64,000 nt of DNA, taken from contig NZ_CAMPPE010000005.1 in the NCBI RefSeq assembly GCF_946893725.1, forward strand, positions 86,620 to 150,619, in the 5' to 3' direction. The first letter of the stretch is position 1. Each line of letters begins with the position of its first letter. This stretch comes from Anaerococcus sp. Marseille-Q5996. GTDB taxonomy: Bacteria > Bacillota > Clostridia > Tissierellales > Peptoniphilaceae. Positions 52,526 through 61,432 of this stretch are shown piece after piece. The notes under the pieces are model-generated. The model was not told the DNA's origin and did not search any database. It was given only the letters and a program-made list of their open reading frames with translations. Both the position numbers and the translations under genes were made by a program.

Positions 52526-53404
52526 TTAATTTGTTCCATCAATGTATTTTTCACGAAGTCTTAGGGCAGATGGGCAAACTGCTATTCCACCTTCTCCAGT
52601 TTCACGAAGTCCTGATGGTAGGCTATCTCCTACCCTCTTCATTGCATCTACTGCTTCATCAAATGTTACAAATACTTTTACGCCAGCCATTGCCATATCA
52701 GCACTTGCAAGTGCATTCATAACTCCATTTGCATTTCTAATATTACATGGGAATTCTACCATTCCGCCTATTGGGTCACATATTAGGCCCATTACATTTA
52801 GAAGAGCACAAGTTGCTGCGTTTTCTTGGGTCTTTATGTCATAGCCTCTTAAATAGCAAACGGCTGCTGCAGCCATGGCTGATGCTGATCCAGTTTCTGC
52901 TTGGCATCCACCTTCTGCTCCAGCAAATGTTGCATTGTCAAAAATAACTTGGCCCATTTGAGTTGCAATTAGCATGGCTTCTTTTAATTTTCTATCATCA
53001 TAGCCATATTTGTGATACATTATCATAAGTGTTGCTGGCAGAATTCCTGATGATCCTGCTGTTGGGGCTGCAACTATTTGGCCCATGGCTGCATTTACTT
53101 CACTTGTTGAAAGTGCCATTGCCATTGCCTTTGCTGCTGTATCTCCCAAAACTGTATCTCCACCTAGGAAATAATCATTCATTACTTTTGCATTTCCACC
53201 TGTCATGCCTGTTACTGAAACTACTGGCACTTCTAGGGCTGCATGTGAAGAGTTTTTCATGACATCTAGGGTTCTTTGGAGTCTGTCAAAGATTTCTTCT
53301 TCACTTCTTCCTGTATTTTCTATCTCATCTTTGATTGAAAGTTCCCAAAGACTTGCATTTTCTTTTTCGCATCTTTCTTTTAGTAATTCAAATTTAGTGA
53401 TCAT
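52526..53404 (-). CDS. sdaAA: L-serine ammonia-lyase, iron-sulfur-dependent, alpha subunit
   Basis: 292 residues. SVTGMTGGNAKVMNDY, AAPTAGSSGILPATLMIMYH and FAGAEGGCQAETGSA are the family motifs; cysteines for the [4Fe-4S] cluster include GGC (about 167), LICDPIGGMVEFPCNIRN. Converts L-serine to pyruvate and ammonia. Nine bases after the beta subunit. Confidence 0.94.
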   Translation of the reverse strand: MITKFELLKERCEKENASLWELSIKDEIENTGRSEEEIFDRLQRTLDVMKNSSHAALEVPVVSVTGMTGGNAKVMNDYFLGGDTVLGDTAAKAMAMALSTSEVNAAMGQIVAAPTAGSSGILPATLMIMYHKYGYDDRKLKEAMLIATQMGQVIFDNATFAGAEGGCQAETGSASAMAAAAVCYLRGYDIKTQENAATCALLNVMGLICDPIGGMVEFPCNIRNANGVMNALASADMAMAGVKVFVTFDEAVDAMKRVGDSLPSGLRETGEGGIAVCPSALRLREKYIDGTN

Positions 53405-53413
53405 ATTTTAATC

Positions 53414-54076
53414 CTAATCTATATATTTAATAAAGGTAAAGTCTTTACCATTTTTTATTGTCTCAAGGGCTTGTTCTGTAAGTGGCTCATCTAGTTCGCA
53501 AACTAGCATTACATTATCGCCATCTTTTATGGTTTTCATTTCGTGGATATTGTAGCCATTGCTATATAAAATATTTGAAACAAATGCAATTATCCCTTTT
53601 TGCTCACCGTAGGCCATAAATAATGTAGGTCTTTTTGCATAATATTCGATTGGATTGCCATAAATCTTATTTATAACTATGGCCCCACCACCTATGGATG
53701 ATCCTTGGATGTCTATAGGATTTCTGCCATCTGGGTATTTAAAAACCATTCTTACAGTGTTTGGATGGACTTCTCCAAGGTCAGTTTCTATAAATTTATA
53801 GGAAAGTCCCGCCTCTTTTGCATATTCAAAGGCATTTATTATCCTATCATCTTCTGGCCCATAGCCTAGGACACCACCTACTAGGGCCCTATTTGTACCA
53901 TGCCCCTTATAGGTTTTGGCAAATGATCCATGTAAGTAAAAATCTACTTCATTAAAGCCTGGATCTACCATTCTTCTTGCTACATTTGCAATTTTTGCCG
54001 CACCTGCTGTGTGCGATGAGCTTGGACCGACCATAACTGGTCCTATAATGTCAAAAATTGAAGCATTTACTGCCAT
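53414..54076 (-). CDS. sdaAB: L-serine ammonia-lyase, iron-sulfur-dependent, beta subunit
   Basis: 220 residues. IFDIIGPVMVGPSSSHTAGA (about residues 7-26) is the family start; the C-terminal part (IIAFVSNILYSNGYNIHEMK) is an ACT domain that may sense serine. Overlap-free but close to sdaAA. Downstream of a symporter gene and an intervening terminator-like hairpin. Confidence 0.94.
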   Translation of the reverse strand: MAVNASIFDIIGPVMVGPSSSHTAGAAKIANVARRMVDPGFNEVDFYLHGSFAKTYKGHGTNRALVGGVLGYGPEDDRIINAFEYAKEAGLSYKFIETDLGEVHPNTVRMVFKYPDGRNPIDIQGSSIGGGAIVINKIYGNPIEYYAKRPTLFMAYGEQKGIIAFVSNILYSNGYNIHEMKTIKDGDNVMLVCELDEPLTEQALETIKNGKDFTFIKYID

Positions 54077-54104
54077 ATTTACTCCTTATCTACTAAAAAA
54101 TATA

Positions 54105-54132
54105 AGCTAGCACAAAATAATATGCTAGCTTT
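54105..54132 (-). terminator. Terminator-like hairpin between the symporter and sdaAB
   Basis: AAGCTAGCA / TGCTAGCTT with a 10-base loop, followed on the minus strand by ATATTTTTTAG. May partly separate symporter and enzyme expression. Confidence 0.7.
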
Positions 54133-54156
54133 TCTCTTTTTCAAAGGCTAACCCTA

Positions 54157-55389
54157 TTATTTTGGGTCATTAATAACTGGTATTGGTTTCCAATTTTTCT
54201 TGCCTAAGATTACTTTATTATAAAATTTATCTACTGCAGTTGCAATAGCTACATCACCAGAAATATTAGCAGCTGTACCAAAGGAATCTTGGGTCAAGTA
54301 AAGGGAAATTAGTAAAGTTGCCATGGTTGATTCTGGAGAAATACCTACTATTGGTAAAAATGGTAAGGCACTCATTACAGCCCCGCCTGGTGCACCAGGT
54401 GCTGCTACCATTGCAATACCCAAAGTTACAATTAGTGAAAGCATCAATCCATATGAATGTGGCAAATTATACATATAAAGGATTGTAAAAATACATCCTG
54501 TTAATGTTATCATACTCCCTGGCAGGTGAACTGTCGCCCCCAATGGCACAACAAATTCGGCAATTTCTGAGCTGACCCCATTATTTTTTGCACATTCTAG
54601 GTTTACCGGAATAGTAGCTGCTGACGATTGGGTTCCAACCGCTGTCATATATCCTTTGATTTCATTTTTTATCATTGCAAAAGGATTTTTGCCTGTGTAT
54701 GATCCTGCAATTACAAACATTATAGTTACATATAATAAATGTAGGATTACTATGCAGATAAATATTTTCCAGAATATGCTAAGGACTGCAAACACTGAAC
54801 CGGTATGGCTCATTTCTGCAAAGTTTCCAAAAATAAAAAATGGTAATACTGGAATAATAGCTACTTCTAAGACCTTGGTAATAATTGCATTAAATTCTGA
54901 AACAGCCTTGTATAATACTTCTCCGCTATTATTTTTTCTAAGCCAAGAAATAGAAATCCCCATCATAAAAGCAAAAATCAAGGCACTTGTTACATCAAAA
55001 AAAGGTGTAATTGGCACTTTAAAATATGGTTCTAGACCATCTTTTTGAGAAGCAATTATCGAATCAACTTGGGCAGGGCTAATAAATTTTGGAAAAATAT
55101 TGCTTGCCATAAGATATGATAAGCTTCCTGCAACTAGGGTTGAAATATAAGCAATTAAGACCGTAATTGCTAGCAATTTTCCAGCACCCTCTCCCAAATC
55201 AGAAATCCCCTTTGTAACAAAGGCTAAAATCATAAGTGGGATGATAAATGATAAAAATGATCCAAATATCTTTGAAAAAGTAACTGCTACCCTAACAAGC
55301 TCTACTGGCAAAAACCTACCGGCCAATATACCAAGAGCAATGGCTATGATTAGTTTTGGCACTAATCCAATGTTTTTAAAACGTCCCAT
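54157..55389 (-). CDS. Dicarboxylate/amino acid:cation symporter (DAACS family)
   Basis: 410 residues, about eight helices and re-entrant loops. Substrate motifs AVGTQSSAATIPVNLECAKN (Ser-rich hairpin), PLGATVHLPGSMITL and a late conserved TQDSFGTAANISGD. Family members move glutamate, aspartate, serine or threonine with Na+. Its position ahead of serine dehydratase favours serine uptake. Confidence 0.9.
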   Translation of the reverse strand: MGRFKNIGLVPKLIIAIALGILAGRFLPVELVRVAVTFSKIFGSFLSFIIPLMILAFVTKGISDLGEGAGKLLAITVLIAYISTLVAGSLSYLMASNIFPKFISPAQVDSIIASQKDGLEPYFKVPITPFFDVTSALIFAFMMGISISWLRKNNSGEVLYKAVSEFNAIITKVLEVAIIPVLPFFIFGNFAEMSHTGSVFAVLSIFWKIFICIVILHLLYVTIMFVIAGSYTGKNPFAMIKNEIKGYMTAVGTQSSAATIPVNLECAKNNGVSSEIAEFVVPLGATVHLPGSMITLTGCIFTILYMYNLPHSYGLMLSLIVTLGIAMVAAPGAPGGAVMSALPFLPIVGISPESTMATLLISLYLTQDSFGTAANISGDVAIATAVDKFYNKVILGKKNWKPIPVINDPK

Positions 55390-55583
55390 AAAAATCTCCT
55401 GTGAATAAATTTATTGTATGTATATCATTACAAGCTTATTATAACATGCAAAGATATAAAAAGAAAATATAATCACAATAATTTTTAAAACGTTAATATA
55501 GTCTAGCAAACTTTCTCAGTATTTTTCAATCTTAATTAAATAAAGTAATAATGTGATAAATTTATAGCAATCTTAGGCAAATT

Positions 55584-55614
55584 AAAACCGCTGGAAATTT
55601 CCAACGGTTTTTTT
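55584..55614. terminator. Terminator between the symporter promoter region and sod
   Basis: AAAACCGCTGGAAATTTCCA and ACGGTTTT form a near-perfect stem, T7 on the plus side. On the minus strand it ends sod. Confidence 0.8.
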
Positions 55615-55625
55615 ATGCTTGTTAA

Positions 55626-56246
55626 TTATTTGCAAGTACCGCCTTTTTGGTATCGTTCTTCGATTACATCCCAGTTTACAACTTTCCACCATTCTTCTAG
55701 GTATTTTGGTCTAGCGTTTTGGTAGTCTAGGTAATAAGCGTGTTCCCAAACGTCATTACCTAGGATGCCTTGTTTACCTTCTAGGATTGGATTGTCTTGA
55801 TTTTTTGTAGAGATGATTTCTAATTCTCCATCATTTAGAACTAACCATGCCCAACCTGAACCGAATTGTCCTTTTCCTGCTGCTTCAAATTCTTTTTTGA
55901 ATTCTTCAAATGAACCGAATTTTTTATCGATTGCTTCTTTTAATTCACCAACTGGTTCGCTAGATCCACCTGGTTTCATTGTATTCCAGAATAGGTTGTG
56001 GTTTAAAACTCCGCCAAGGTTGTTGATAAGTTTTTGTTTTTTATCAGCATCATCTGTAATATCATCGATTGCTTTTAGTAGGCATTTTGGACATTTTTTT
56101 TCTTCATATCCTGTTCCTTCTAAAAGTTCATTAGCTGTATTAACATAAGACTTATGGTGTTTATCATGGTGGAATGTCATTGTTTCCTTTGATATAACTG
56201 GCTCTAGGGCGTCATATTCATAAGGTAATTCCATTAATTCTAACAT
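55626..56246 (-). CDS. Superoxide dismutase (Fe/Mn family)
   Basis: 206 residues. Metal ligands in MTFHHDKHHKSY (His 26/27 region), LNHNLFWNTM (His 83), and DVWEHAYYLDY (Asp and His). Family core GSGWAWLVL. Near residues 49-56 it carries an insertion EEKKCPKC with a CPKC pair not usual in this family. The last residues GGTCK add another Cys. Start set by AGGAGGGATTTT. Guards an anaerobe against oxygen exposure. Confidence 0.93.
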   Translation of the reverse strand: MLELMELPYEYDALEPVISKETMTFHHDKHHKSYVNTANELLEGTGYEEKKCPKCLLKAIDDITDDADKKQKLINNLGGVLNHNLFWNTMKPGGSSEPVGELKEAIDKKFGSFEEFKKEFEAAGKGQFGSGWAWLVLNDGELEIISTKNQDNPILEGKQGILGNDVWEHAYYLDYQNARPKYLEEWWKVVNWDVIEERYQKGGTCK

Positions 56247-56355
56247 AAAATCCCTCCTATTGGGTTATTTTTCATTTTTTCGTTTAGCTACTTGCCAACT
56301 TATTTTTATTATACCCAATAATGATTATTGTTATCAACTATTGTTTGTAAAATTA

Positions 56356-56380
56356 AAAAGCACCCTATTTGGATGCTTTT
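56356..56380 (-). terminator. Terminator of the redox cassette
   Basis: AAAAGCATCC / GGTGCTTTT stem, overlapping the stop codon of the TlpA-like gene, followed by TTTAATTTT on the minus strand. Confidence 0.65.
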
Positions 56381-57093
56381 GATGACTCGATGGCCATTTT
56401 TATATTTTCTTTTAATTTAGCTTGTTGGTCTTCAGAAACTAGGGTTCCTTCGATTGGGTCACCTATAATATTTCCGTTTTTATCAACTACGATTGTTGTT
56501 GGGTAGACAAAGATGCCTTCTAGATATTCTTTCATATCTCCCTCATAGTCTACTGCAAGGGCCTTATAAGTCGGTTTTTTATCTTTTATGATTCTTTCAT
56601 AGGCTTCTTTTGTAGACTCATCGTAATTTACATCTGTACACATTGATACAAAATCAACGCCATCTTCTTTTTTAAGTTCATCTGCCAAGTCATTTACTTC
56701 ATCCATTTCTTCTATGCACGCTGAACAGCCTGTAAACCAAAGATTGATTACAGTTGCATCATTTTTTGCAATATCTTCCTTGCTATATGGATTGCCGTCT
56801 TGGTCTTTTGCTGTGAAATTTGGAAGCATTTTTTTATCTGCCATTTTTGTTGGATCTGTTTCTTCCATGGTCATATCTTTTTCATCTTTTGCTTCTTCTT
56901 TGTCAGCTTCTGGCATTTCTTTTTCATCTGCCTTTTGATCTTCATTTTTCATTTCGTCTTTGTTTTGCTCAGACATTTCAGTTTTTGTTTCATTTTTCAT
57001 TTTTTCATCACTTGCTTGCTGGCTATTGTTTTGGCAAGCTGCTAGGGTTAAGCCTAGCATAATGATTGTATAAATATTATTTGCTTTTCTCAT
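56365..57093 (-). CDS. TlpA-like thioredoxin-fold lipoprotein
   Basis: 242 residues from the ATG at 57093, set by AAAGGAGCGAAA. Lipobox MLGLTLAACQN (Cys 20), a Lys/Glu/Met-rich linker (about 28-85) and a thioredoxin fold with the redox pair in WFTGCSACIEEMDE. Reduces or oxidises exported proteins, or serves as peroxidase partner. Overlaps the ferredoxin gene by 17 bases. Confidence 0.88.
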   Translation of the reverse strand: MRKANNIYTIIMLGLTLAACQNNSQQASDEKMKNETKTEMSEQNKDEMKNEDQKADEKEMPEADKEEAKDEKDMTMEETDPTKMADKKMLPNFTAKDQDGNPYSKEDIAKNDATVINLWFTGCSACIEEMDEVNDLADELKKEDGVDFVSMCTDVNYDESTKEAYERIIKDKKPTYKALAVDYEGDMKEYLEGIFVYPTTIVVDKNGNIIGDPIEGTLVSEDQQAKLKENIKMAIESSKASK

Positions 57094-57940
57094 TTTCGCT
57101 CCTTTGTATAAAAGAGGAAGATATGGCTTTTGTCGGACAAGCTTTTGTACATTCATGACACCTAATACACTCTAAGTGTGCATTATTTTTTCTTATATCT
57201 ACATCCATTTTGCAGACTTTTTCGCATTTGCCGCAGTCGATGCATTTATTTTTATTCACATCCATTTGATAAAATGAATATTTATTAAAAAATGAATAAA
57301 ATGCACCCAGTGGGCAAATCCACTTACAAAATGGCCTATAAAATAAAATCGATAATATTATTGTCGCAACAAGTATCCCTAGCTTTAGGTTAAATAGATT
57401 TCCTAAGGCTAGCCTTAATGAAGGAGATTTAATCGCAAGAGGAATGGCTCCCTCGATTATTCCTTGTGGGCAGATATATTTGCAAAAATAGGGAGGAATT
57501 ACTTCATATCTGCCTCTCATCACAAATGATAAGGCTATTATCAGGGAAAATAATATTATATATTTTATATATCTTAGGGGTTTTAACTTTTTGGTGGAGA
57601 GTTTTTTGCTAGGTATTTTGTGTAGTAAATCTTGGAACCATCCCATGGGACAGAAGAAACCACAGATGAGACGGCCAACCATTACTCCAAAAAATGCCAT
57701 CATGCCAAAAACGTAATATGAAAACTTATATTTTTTTGACCCCATGACTGCTTGCATAGAACCTATTGGACATGATCCTGCTGCTCCTGGGCAGGAATAG
57801 CAATTAAGTCCTGGCAAGCATAATTTTTTTGTGCTTCCGCTGTAAATTTTGCCCTTAAAAAAGTTTGGTATATGGAAATTATAGGCCAAGGCGGTTAGGG
57901 CTTGAATTGTGTTGCGGCTGAGATTTTTTATCCTATCCAA
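57077..57940 (-). CDS. NapH/YccM-like membrane 4Fe-4S ferredoxin
   Basis: 287 residues. Four or five membrane helices with cysteine motifs GFFCPMGWFQDL, KYICPQGIIEG and KWICPLGAF, and two C-terminal 4Fe-4S clusters CIDCGKCEKVCKMD and CIRCHECTKACPTK. Probably passes electrons across or at the membrane to the TlpA-like partner. Overlaps the CXXC mini-protein gene by 8 bases. Confidence 0.9.
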   Translation of the reverse strand: MDRIKNLSRNTIQALTALAYNFHIPNFFKGKIYSGSTKKLCLPGLNCYSCPGAAGSCPIGSMQAVMGSKKYKFSYYVFGMMAFFGVMVGRLICGFFCPMGWFQDLLHKIPSKKLSTKKLKPLRYIKYIILFSLIIALSFVMRGRYEVIPPYFCKYICPQGIIEGAIPLAIKSPSLRLALGNLFNLKLGILVATIILSILFYRPFCKWICPLGAFYSFFNKYSFYQMDVNKNKCIDCGKCEKVCKMDVDIRKNNAHLECIRCHECTKACPTKAISSSFIQRSENEKSK

Positions 57941-58079
57941 TGCCTATACACTCCAAACACAGGTTGATTGCCTTGGTAAATACACTATTGACTTCACCCC
58001 TATAAGCTCCATATACCACAAAGCTTATAGAAAGTACTAGTAAGATTTTGCTAATTATTTTTTTGTCCATTTCTATCAT
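57933..58079 (-). CDS. CD1871A-family CXXC mini-protein
   Basis: 48 residues from the ATG at 58079, preceded by GAGGTAAAGAT. One membrane helix (ISKILLVLSISFVVYGAY) and a C-terminal CLECIGIG with a CXXC pair. Family members sit upstream of NapH-like ferredoxins and TlpA-like lipoproteins, exactly as here; function not known. Confidence 0.8.
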   Translation of the reverse strand: MIEMDKKIISKILLVLSISFVVYGAYRGEVNSVFTKAINLCLECIGIG

Positions 58080-58115
58080 ATCTTTACCTCGTAAATAATA
58101 ATAGCAAATTAAATG

Positions 58116-59231
58116 TTAATTTTCTGTTAAGAATGAAATAATAAATTTACTGCCTGATGGATTGTTATCTAAAACCTTGATTTCAGCACCAAGTGAATCT
58201 ACGATTTGCTTAGAAAGTGCAAGTCCTATACCAAATCCTTCCCCAGATCTAGAATTGTCTGCCTGGTAGAAAAGATCAAAAATTCTTTCTTTTTGCTCAT
58301 CGGTCATACCAATGCCAGTATCTGCAATTTCAATTATTGTGCGATTTTTTTCCTTTTTTGTGATTATATCTATAGATCCATATTCCTTGTTATATTTGAT
58401 AGAATTTTCGATGATATTAAATAAAAGTCTTTGAAGAAGGGCATCATCTGTTTGGATACACAAATCTTCATCTTTAATAAAGTTTACAATTAAATTTTTG
58501 CTGGCAATCCTATCTTCTAGGTCAAATAAAATTTCCTCAATTAGAGTTCCCAGATATACTTCAGTGATATTTAACTCTTGGTTTTTTGAAAACATCAAAA
58601 CAGATTCTATTAAGCTTTTTAGTTTTTCAATATTTTGGTCAATTTTTTCTATAAAAATAGCTTGGTCTGGGCTAATATTTTTTCTTTTATAAACATCAAC
58701 TTGGGCCTTCATAACTGCAACCGGAGTGCGCAATTCGTGGGCGACATTGGCTGAAAAATCTTTTTGCTTTCTATAGTCCCTATAAATTCTTGCCATTAAT
58801 TGGTTAAAGTTTTTTGATAGGTCAACAATTTCACTTGACCCATCTTCGATTAATAGTTTTTCTGAAAAAGTTTCTGGTTTATTTATGTCAATTTTTGCAA
58901 TATTTTGCTGTAATTTTTTGAGTGGCTCTAATATTTTTGAAATAATGAGGGCAAAAATTAAGGAGCCTATTATAATTACAATGCCAGTTACTACTATTGT
59001 ATAAATCCTAAAATCTGCTGTAGATTGCAGGTGGGCATTATTTACAGTTACAACCACAGAATTGCTGTAAGATGGCATATATTTTTCAATTTGCCTTAGC
59101 ATTTGTTCAGTCATTTGGATTTGTTTTTGGTTAATCATGTAGTTTGTAATGCTAATCATGGCTATAAAAATAATGACAACCGCAGTAATTAGCTTAAAAA
59201 CTATGGATTTGTAGACCTTATCAGCTTTCAT
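58116..59231 (-). CDS. Sensor histidine kinase
   Basis: 371 residues from the ATG at 59231. Two membrane helices (about 8-30 and 75-98), HAMP-like region (EPLKKLQQNIAKIDI), phosphorylated His in NVAHELRTPVAVMKAQ, N-box IENSIKYNK, G-boxes IADTGIGMTDEQKE and GEGFGIGLALSKQIV. The short extracellular part has few features. Overlaps its regulator by 11 bases. Confidence 0.92.
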   Translation of the reverse strand: MKADKVYKSIVFKLITAVVIIFIAMISITNYMINQKQIQMTEQMLRQIEKYMPSYSNSVVVTVNNAHLQSTADFRIYTIVVTGIVIIIGSLIFALIISKILEPLKKLQQNIAKIDINKPETFSEKLLIEDGSSEIVDLSKNFNQLMARIYRDYRKQKDFSANVAHELRTPVAVMKAQVDVYKRKNISPDQAIFIEKIDQNIEKLKSLIESVLMFSKNQELNITEVYLGTLIEEILFDLEDRIASKNLIVNFIKDEDLCIQTDDALLQRLLFNIIENSIKYNKEYGSIDIITKKEKNRTIIEIADTGIGMTDEQKERIFDLFYQADNSRSGEGFGIGLALSKQIVDSLGAEIKVLDNNPSGSKFIISFLTEN

Positions 59232-59892
59232 AAATCCTATAACCCTTGCCAATTACATTTTGAATCTTGTTTTCACCGCTTAGTTCCTTAATTTTCTTCC
59301 TTAAAGATGACATATGAACTCGAACTGAATTTGAAAAACTATCAGCATTTGAATCCCAAACATGGTCAATCAGCTCTTCGCTGGATACAAATCTCTCCTT
59401 ATTCAAAAATAAATATTCCAAAATTCCAGTCTCTTTTTGGGTTAAATTTATTTTTTGATTATCAACAAAGGCCTCGCGGCTGGCTGTGTCAAATTTCATA
59501 TTTCCAGCTTCTAGAATTGTTGATTCAGTTACAGATTTACGACGTAAAAGTGCTCGCATACGGGCATCAAGTTCCTTTAAATCAAAGGGCTTTACCATAT
59601 AATCATTGGCTCCAAAATCTAAACCCTTGACCCTATCGTCAATGTCAGACCTTGCAGTGAGCATAATTATATTTACTTCTTGGTTAAATTTCCTAATTTC
59701 ATCAAGGACTTCGAATCCATCTTTTTTTGGCAAATTTATATCAAGGATTACAATATCATAATTTTCTATATAAGCCATTTCAATGGCCTGATCGCCATCA
59801 CTAGCCTTATCAACCGCATAACCATACATGGTTAGGCCTTCTTCTAGTAAATTTATTAAATCTAAATCATCTTCTACGACTAAAACACGCAT
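59221..59892 (-). CDS. OmpR-family response regulator
   Basis: 223 residues from the ATG at 59892, set by GGAGGTAATT; an earlier ATG lacks this. Receiver domain: VVEDD, phospho-Asp in IVILDINLPKKDGFEV (Asp 51 region), Lys in MVKPFDLKEL. C-terminal winged helix (NLTQKETGILEYLFLN; VRVHMSSLRKKI). Targets unknown; the redox cassette lies directly downstream of the kinase. Confidence 0.93.
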   Translation of the reverse strand: MRVLVVEDDLDLINLLEEGLTMYGYAVDKASDGDQAIEMAYIENYDIVILDINLPKKDGFEVLDEIRKFNQEVNIIMLTARSDIDDRVKGLDFGANDYMVKPFDLKELDARMRALLRRKSVTESTILEAGNMKFDTASREAFVDNQKINLTQKETGILEYLFLNKERFVSSEELIDHVWDSNADSFSNSVRVHMSSLRKKIKELSGENKIQNVIGKGYRIYES

Positions 59893-60025
59893 AATTACCT
59901 CCATTTTAATATGATTATAGCACATGGATGGGTTAATTTTTGGTAAAGAAAATTATTTTAAAGGCTAATCTAAAAACCTTTCTAAATTTTATAATTAAAT
60001 AATTATAGATTTTTTTAAATAATAT

Positions 60026-60054
60026 TTGACTTTATTATTCTAAAGAGTTATAAT
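60026..60054 (+). promoter_or_regulatory. Promoter of the leader/permease/epimerase operon
   Basis: TTGACT, 17-base spacer, TATAAT. Start of transcription expected near 60061, about 27 bases before the leader peptide. Confidence 0.75.
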
Positions 60055-60074
60055 TTCATTAAATAAAAAATTAA

Positions 60075-60263
60075 AAGAGGTCGCAAAATGCATGTTTCAA
60101 ATCTTCATATAGTTTTCATTATCAATATTATTATATAAGAGGCTAATTTTATAGGTTATTTTTATTCATAAAATAATTAATAGAATTGGTCCTATTTGCG
60201 CTTTTAAAAAACATGAATGGGACCTCTTTAAGACTCTCATTCAAATTGAATGGGAGTTTTTTT
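60075..60263 (+). promoter_or_regulatory. Transcription attenuator (protector, antiterminator and terminator strands)
   Basis: Strand 1 AAGAGGTC/CATGTTT (60075-60082, 60091-60097) can pair with strand 2 AAACATG/GACCTCTT (60209-60215, 60221-60228). Strand 2 alternatively pairs as TGAATGGGA (60214-60222) with TCTCATTCA (60235-60243). That strand otherwise forms the terminator ACTCTCATTC / GAATGGGAGT plus T7 (60233-60263). Strand 1 lies on the leader peptide's ribosome binding site and first codons, linking its translation to the choice. Confidence 0.75.
60088..60138 (+). CDS. Ile-rich leader peptide
   Basis: ATG with AGAGG seven bases upstream. Sequence MHVSNLHIVFIINIII, then TAA: six Ile, two Val and one Leu out of 16, using codons ATA, ATT and ATC. 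Such composition is the mark of leader peptides where ribosome stalling at scarce charged tRNA controls a terminator. It lies at the 5' end of a 200-base leader before a permease and an isoleucine-2-epimerase-like gene. Confidence 0.8.
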   Translation: MHVSNLHIVFIINIII

Positions 60264-60285
60264 ATTTTATTTAGGAGGAATTAAT

Positions 60286-61419
60286 ATGGAAAGTAAGAGG
60301 ATATTTGAGTCATCAAATAGCGTAGAGAAAGTTAGTTTTAGAAATGTAATGAGAGTCGCGGGTGCGGTTATTGCCTTTTTGATTGGATCTGGTTTTGCAT
60401 CTGGTCAGGAAGTTTTTCAATTTTTAACCGTTTATGGATATAGGGGCTTAATTGGGTCATTAATTGCAATGGTTCTTTGCTGCTGTGTAGCTGGAATTTT
60501 AATGTCTTATGGGTATAGAACTAAAGATAATGAAAATTCTAGTCCCTACTTTCATTACTTGGGCAAGTATTTTGGTAAATTTATGACCTATTATACTCCC
60601 TTTTTTGCATTTTTAATTTTGATAGTAATGGTTTCTGGGACAGGAGCTACTCTAAAACAATATTTTGGTCTAGATCCTAGACTTGGAACAGTGGCTATGG
60701 CTATTATTATAAGCTTGGTCGCCCTACTTGGTTTAACAAAGGTGGTAGATGTAATTTCTTTGATAGGTCCTGGCCTTATAATTTTTACATTGACAATTGC
60801 AATTTATACTTTAATTACAAATCCAGGTGATTTTGCATCTGCAGACCAGGTTTTAAGTAATCTAAAGGATGTACCTTATGGGGCTGGCAATTCGCGATCA
60901 TATTGGTTGTTGGCTGCAGTTTTATTTGTTGCTTACAATATAGTTGCAGGTGTTCCTTTTATTGTCGAACTTGGATCAAAAGAAGTTACTAGCAATAAGG
61001 AAGCTTGGATTGGCGGAATTGTTGGTGGAGTTGGACTTATGTCAGCAGCACTTGCCCTAAATTTAGCAATGCTTGGCCATGTTGAAGAGTTGGTAAATGC
61101 TGAAGTGCCAGTTATAACTTTAGCTCAAAAAATGAGTCCTGCCGTAAGTTTTATATTTGTTATAATTTTATTAGCGGGCATATTTTCAACATCTGTTCCC
61201 ATGCTTTTGACAGTAACAAATACATTAACGAAAGAAAATACCAAAAAATCCACAAAAAATATGCTAATAATCCTAGTTGCCTTCCTAGCCCTAGTCGGTG
61301 GACAATTACCCTTTGGCAAGCTAGTAGGTTTAGTATATCCATTTACAGGATATTTTGGTATAGCAATGATAGTTTTATTTATAGTAAAAGAGTTTAAAGA
61401 AAGAAAAGAAAGAGAATAA
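60286..61419 (+). CDS. YkvI-like membrane permease
   Basis: 377 residues from the ATG at 60286, set by AGGAGGAATTAAT; a start further upstream would run through the terminator. Ten or so helices; early motif GAVIAFLIGSGFASGQEVFQ resembles Na+-dependent amino-acid symporters of the LeuT-fold (unwound GSGFASG). YkvI proteins have no settled substrate. Downstream of the Ile-rich leader and 13 bases before the epimerase-like gene, so a branched-chain amino acid is a fair guess. Confidence 0.85.
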   Translation: MESKRIFESSNSVEKVSFRNVMRVAGAVIAFLIGSGFASGQEVFQFLTVYGYRGLIGSLIAMVLCCCVAGILMSYGYRTKDNENSSPYFHYLGKYFGKFMTYYTPFFAFLILIVMVSGTGATLKQYFGLDPRLGTVAMAIIISLVALLGLTKVVDVISLIGPGLIIFTLTIAIYTLITNPGDFASADQVLSNLKDVPYGAGNSRSYWLLAAVLFVAYNIVAGVPFIVELGSKEVTSNKEAWIGGIVGGVGLMSAALALNLAMLGHVEELVNAEVPVITLAQKMSPAVSFIFVIILLAGIFSTSVPMLLTVTNTLTKENTKKSTKNMLIILVAFLALVGGQLPFGKLVGLVYPFTGYFGIAMIVLFIVKEFKERKERE

Positions 61420-61432
61420 AGGAGAAAATCAA

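Noticed and set aside
60061-60263. T-box or lysine riboswitch reading of the leader
   Set aside because: TGGGACC fits the T-box UGGNACC bulge and AGAGGTCGC recalls the lysine element, but the remaining conserved parts are missing and the leader ORF with its pairing scheme explains the sequence better.
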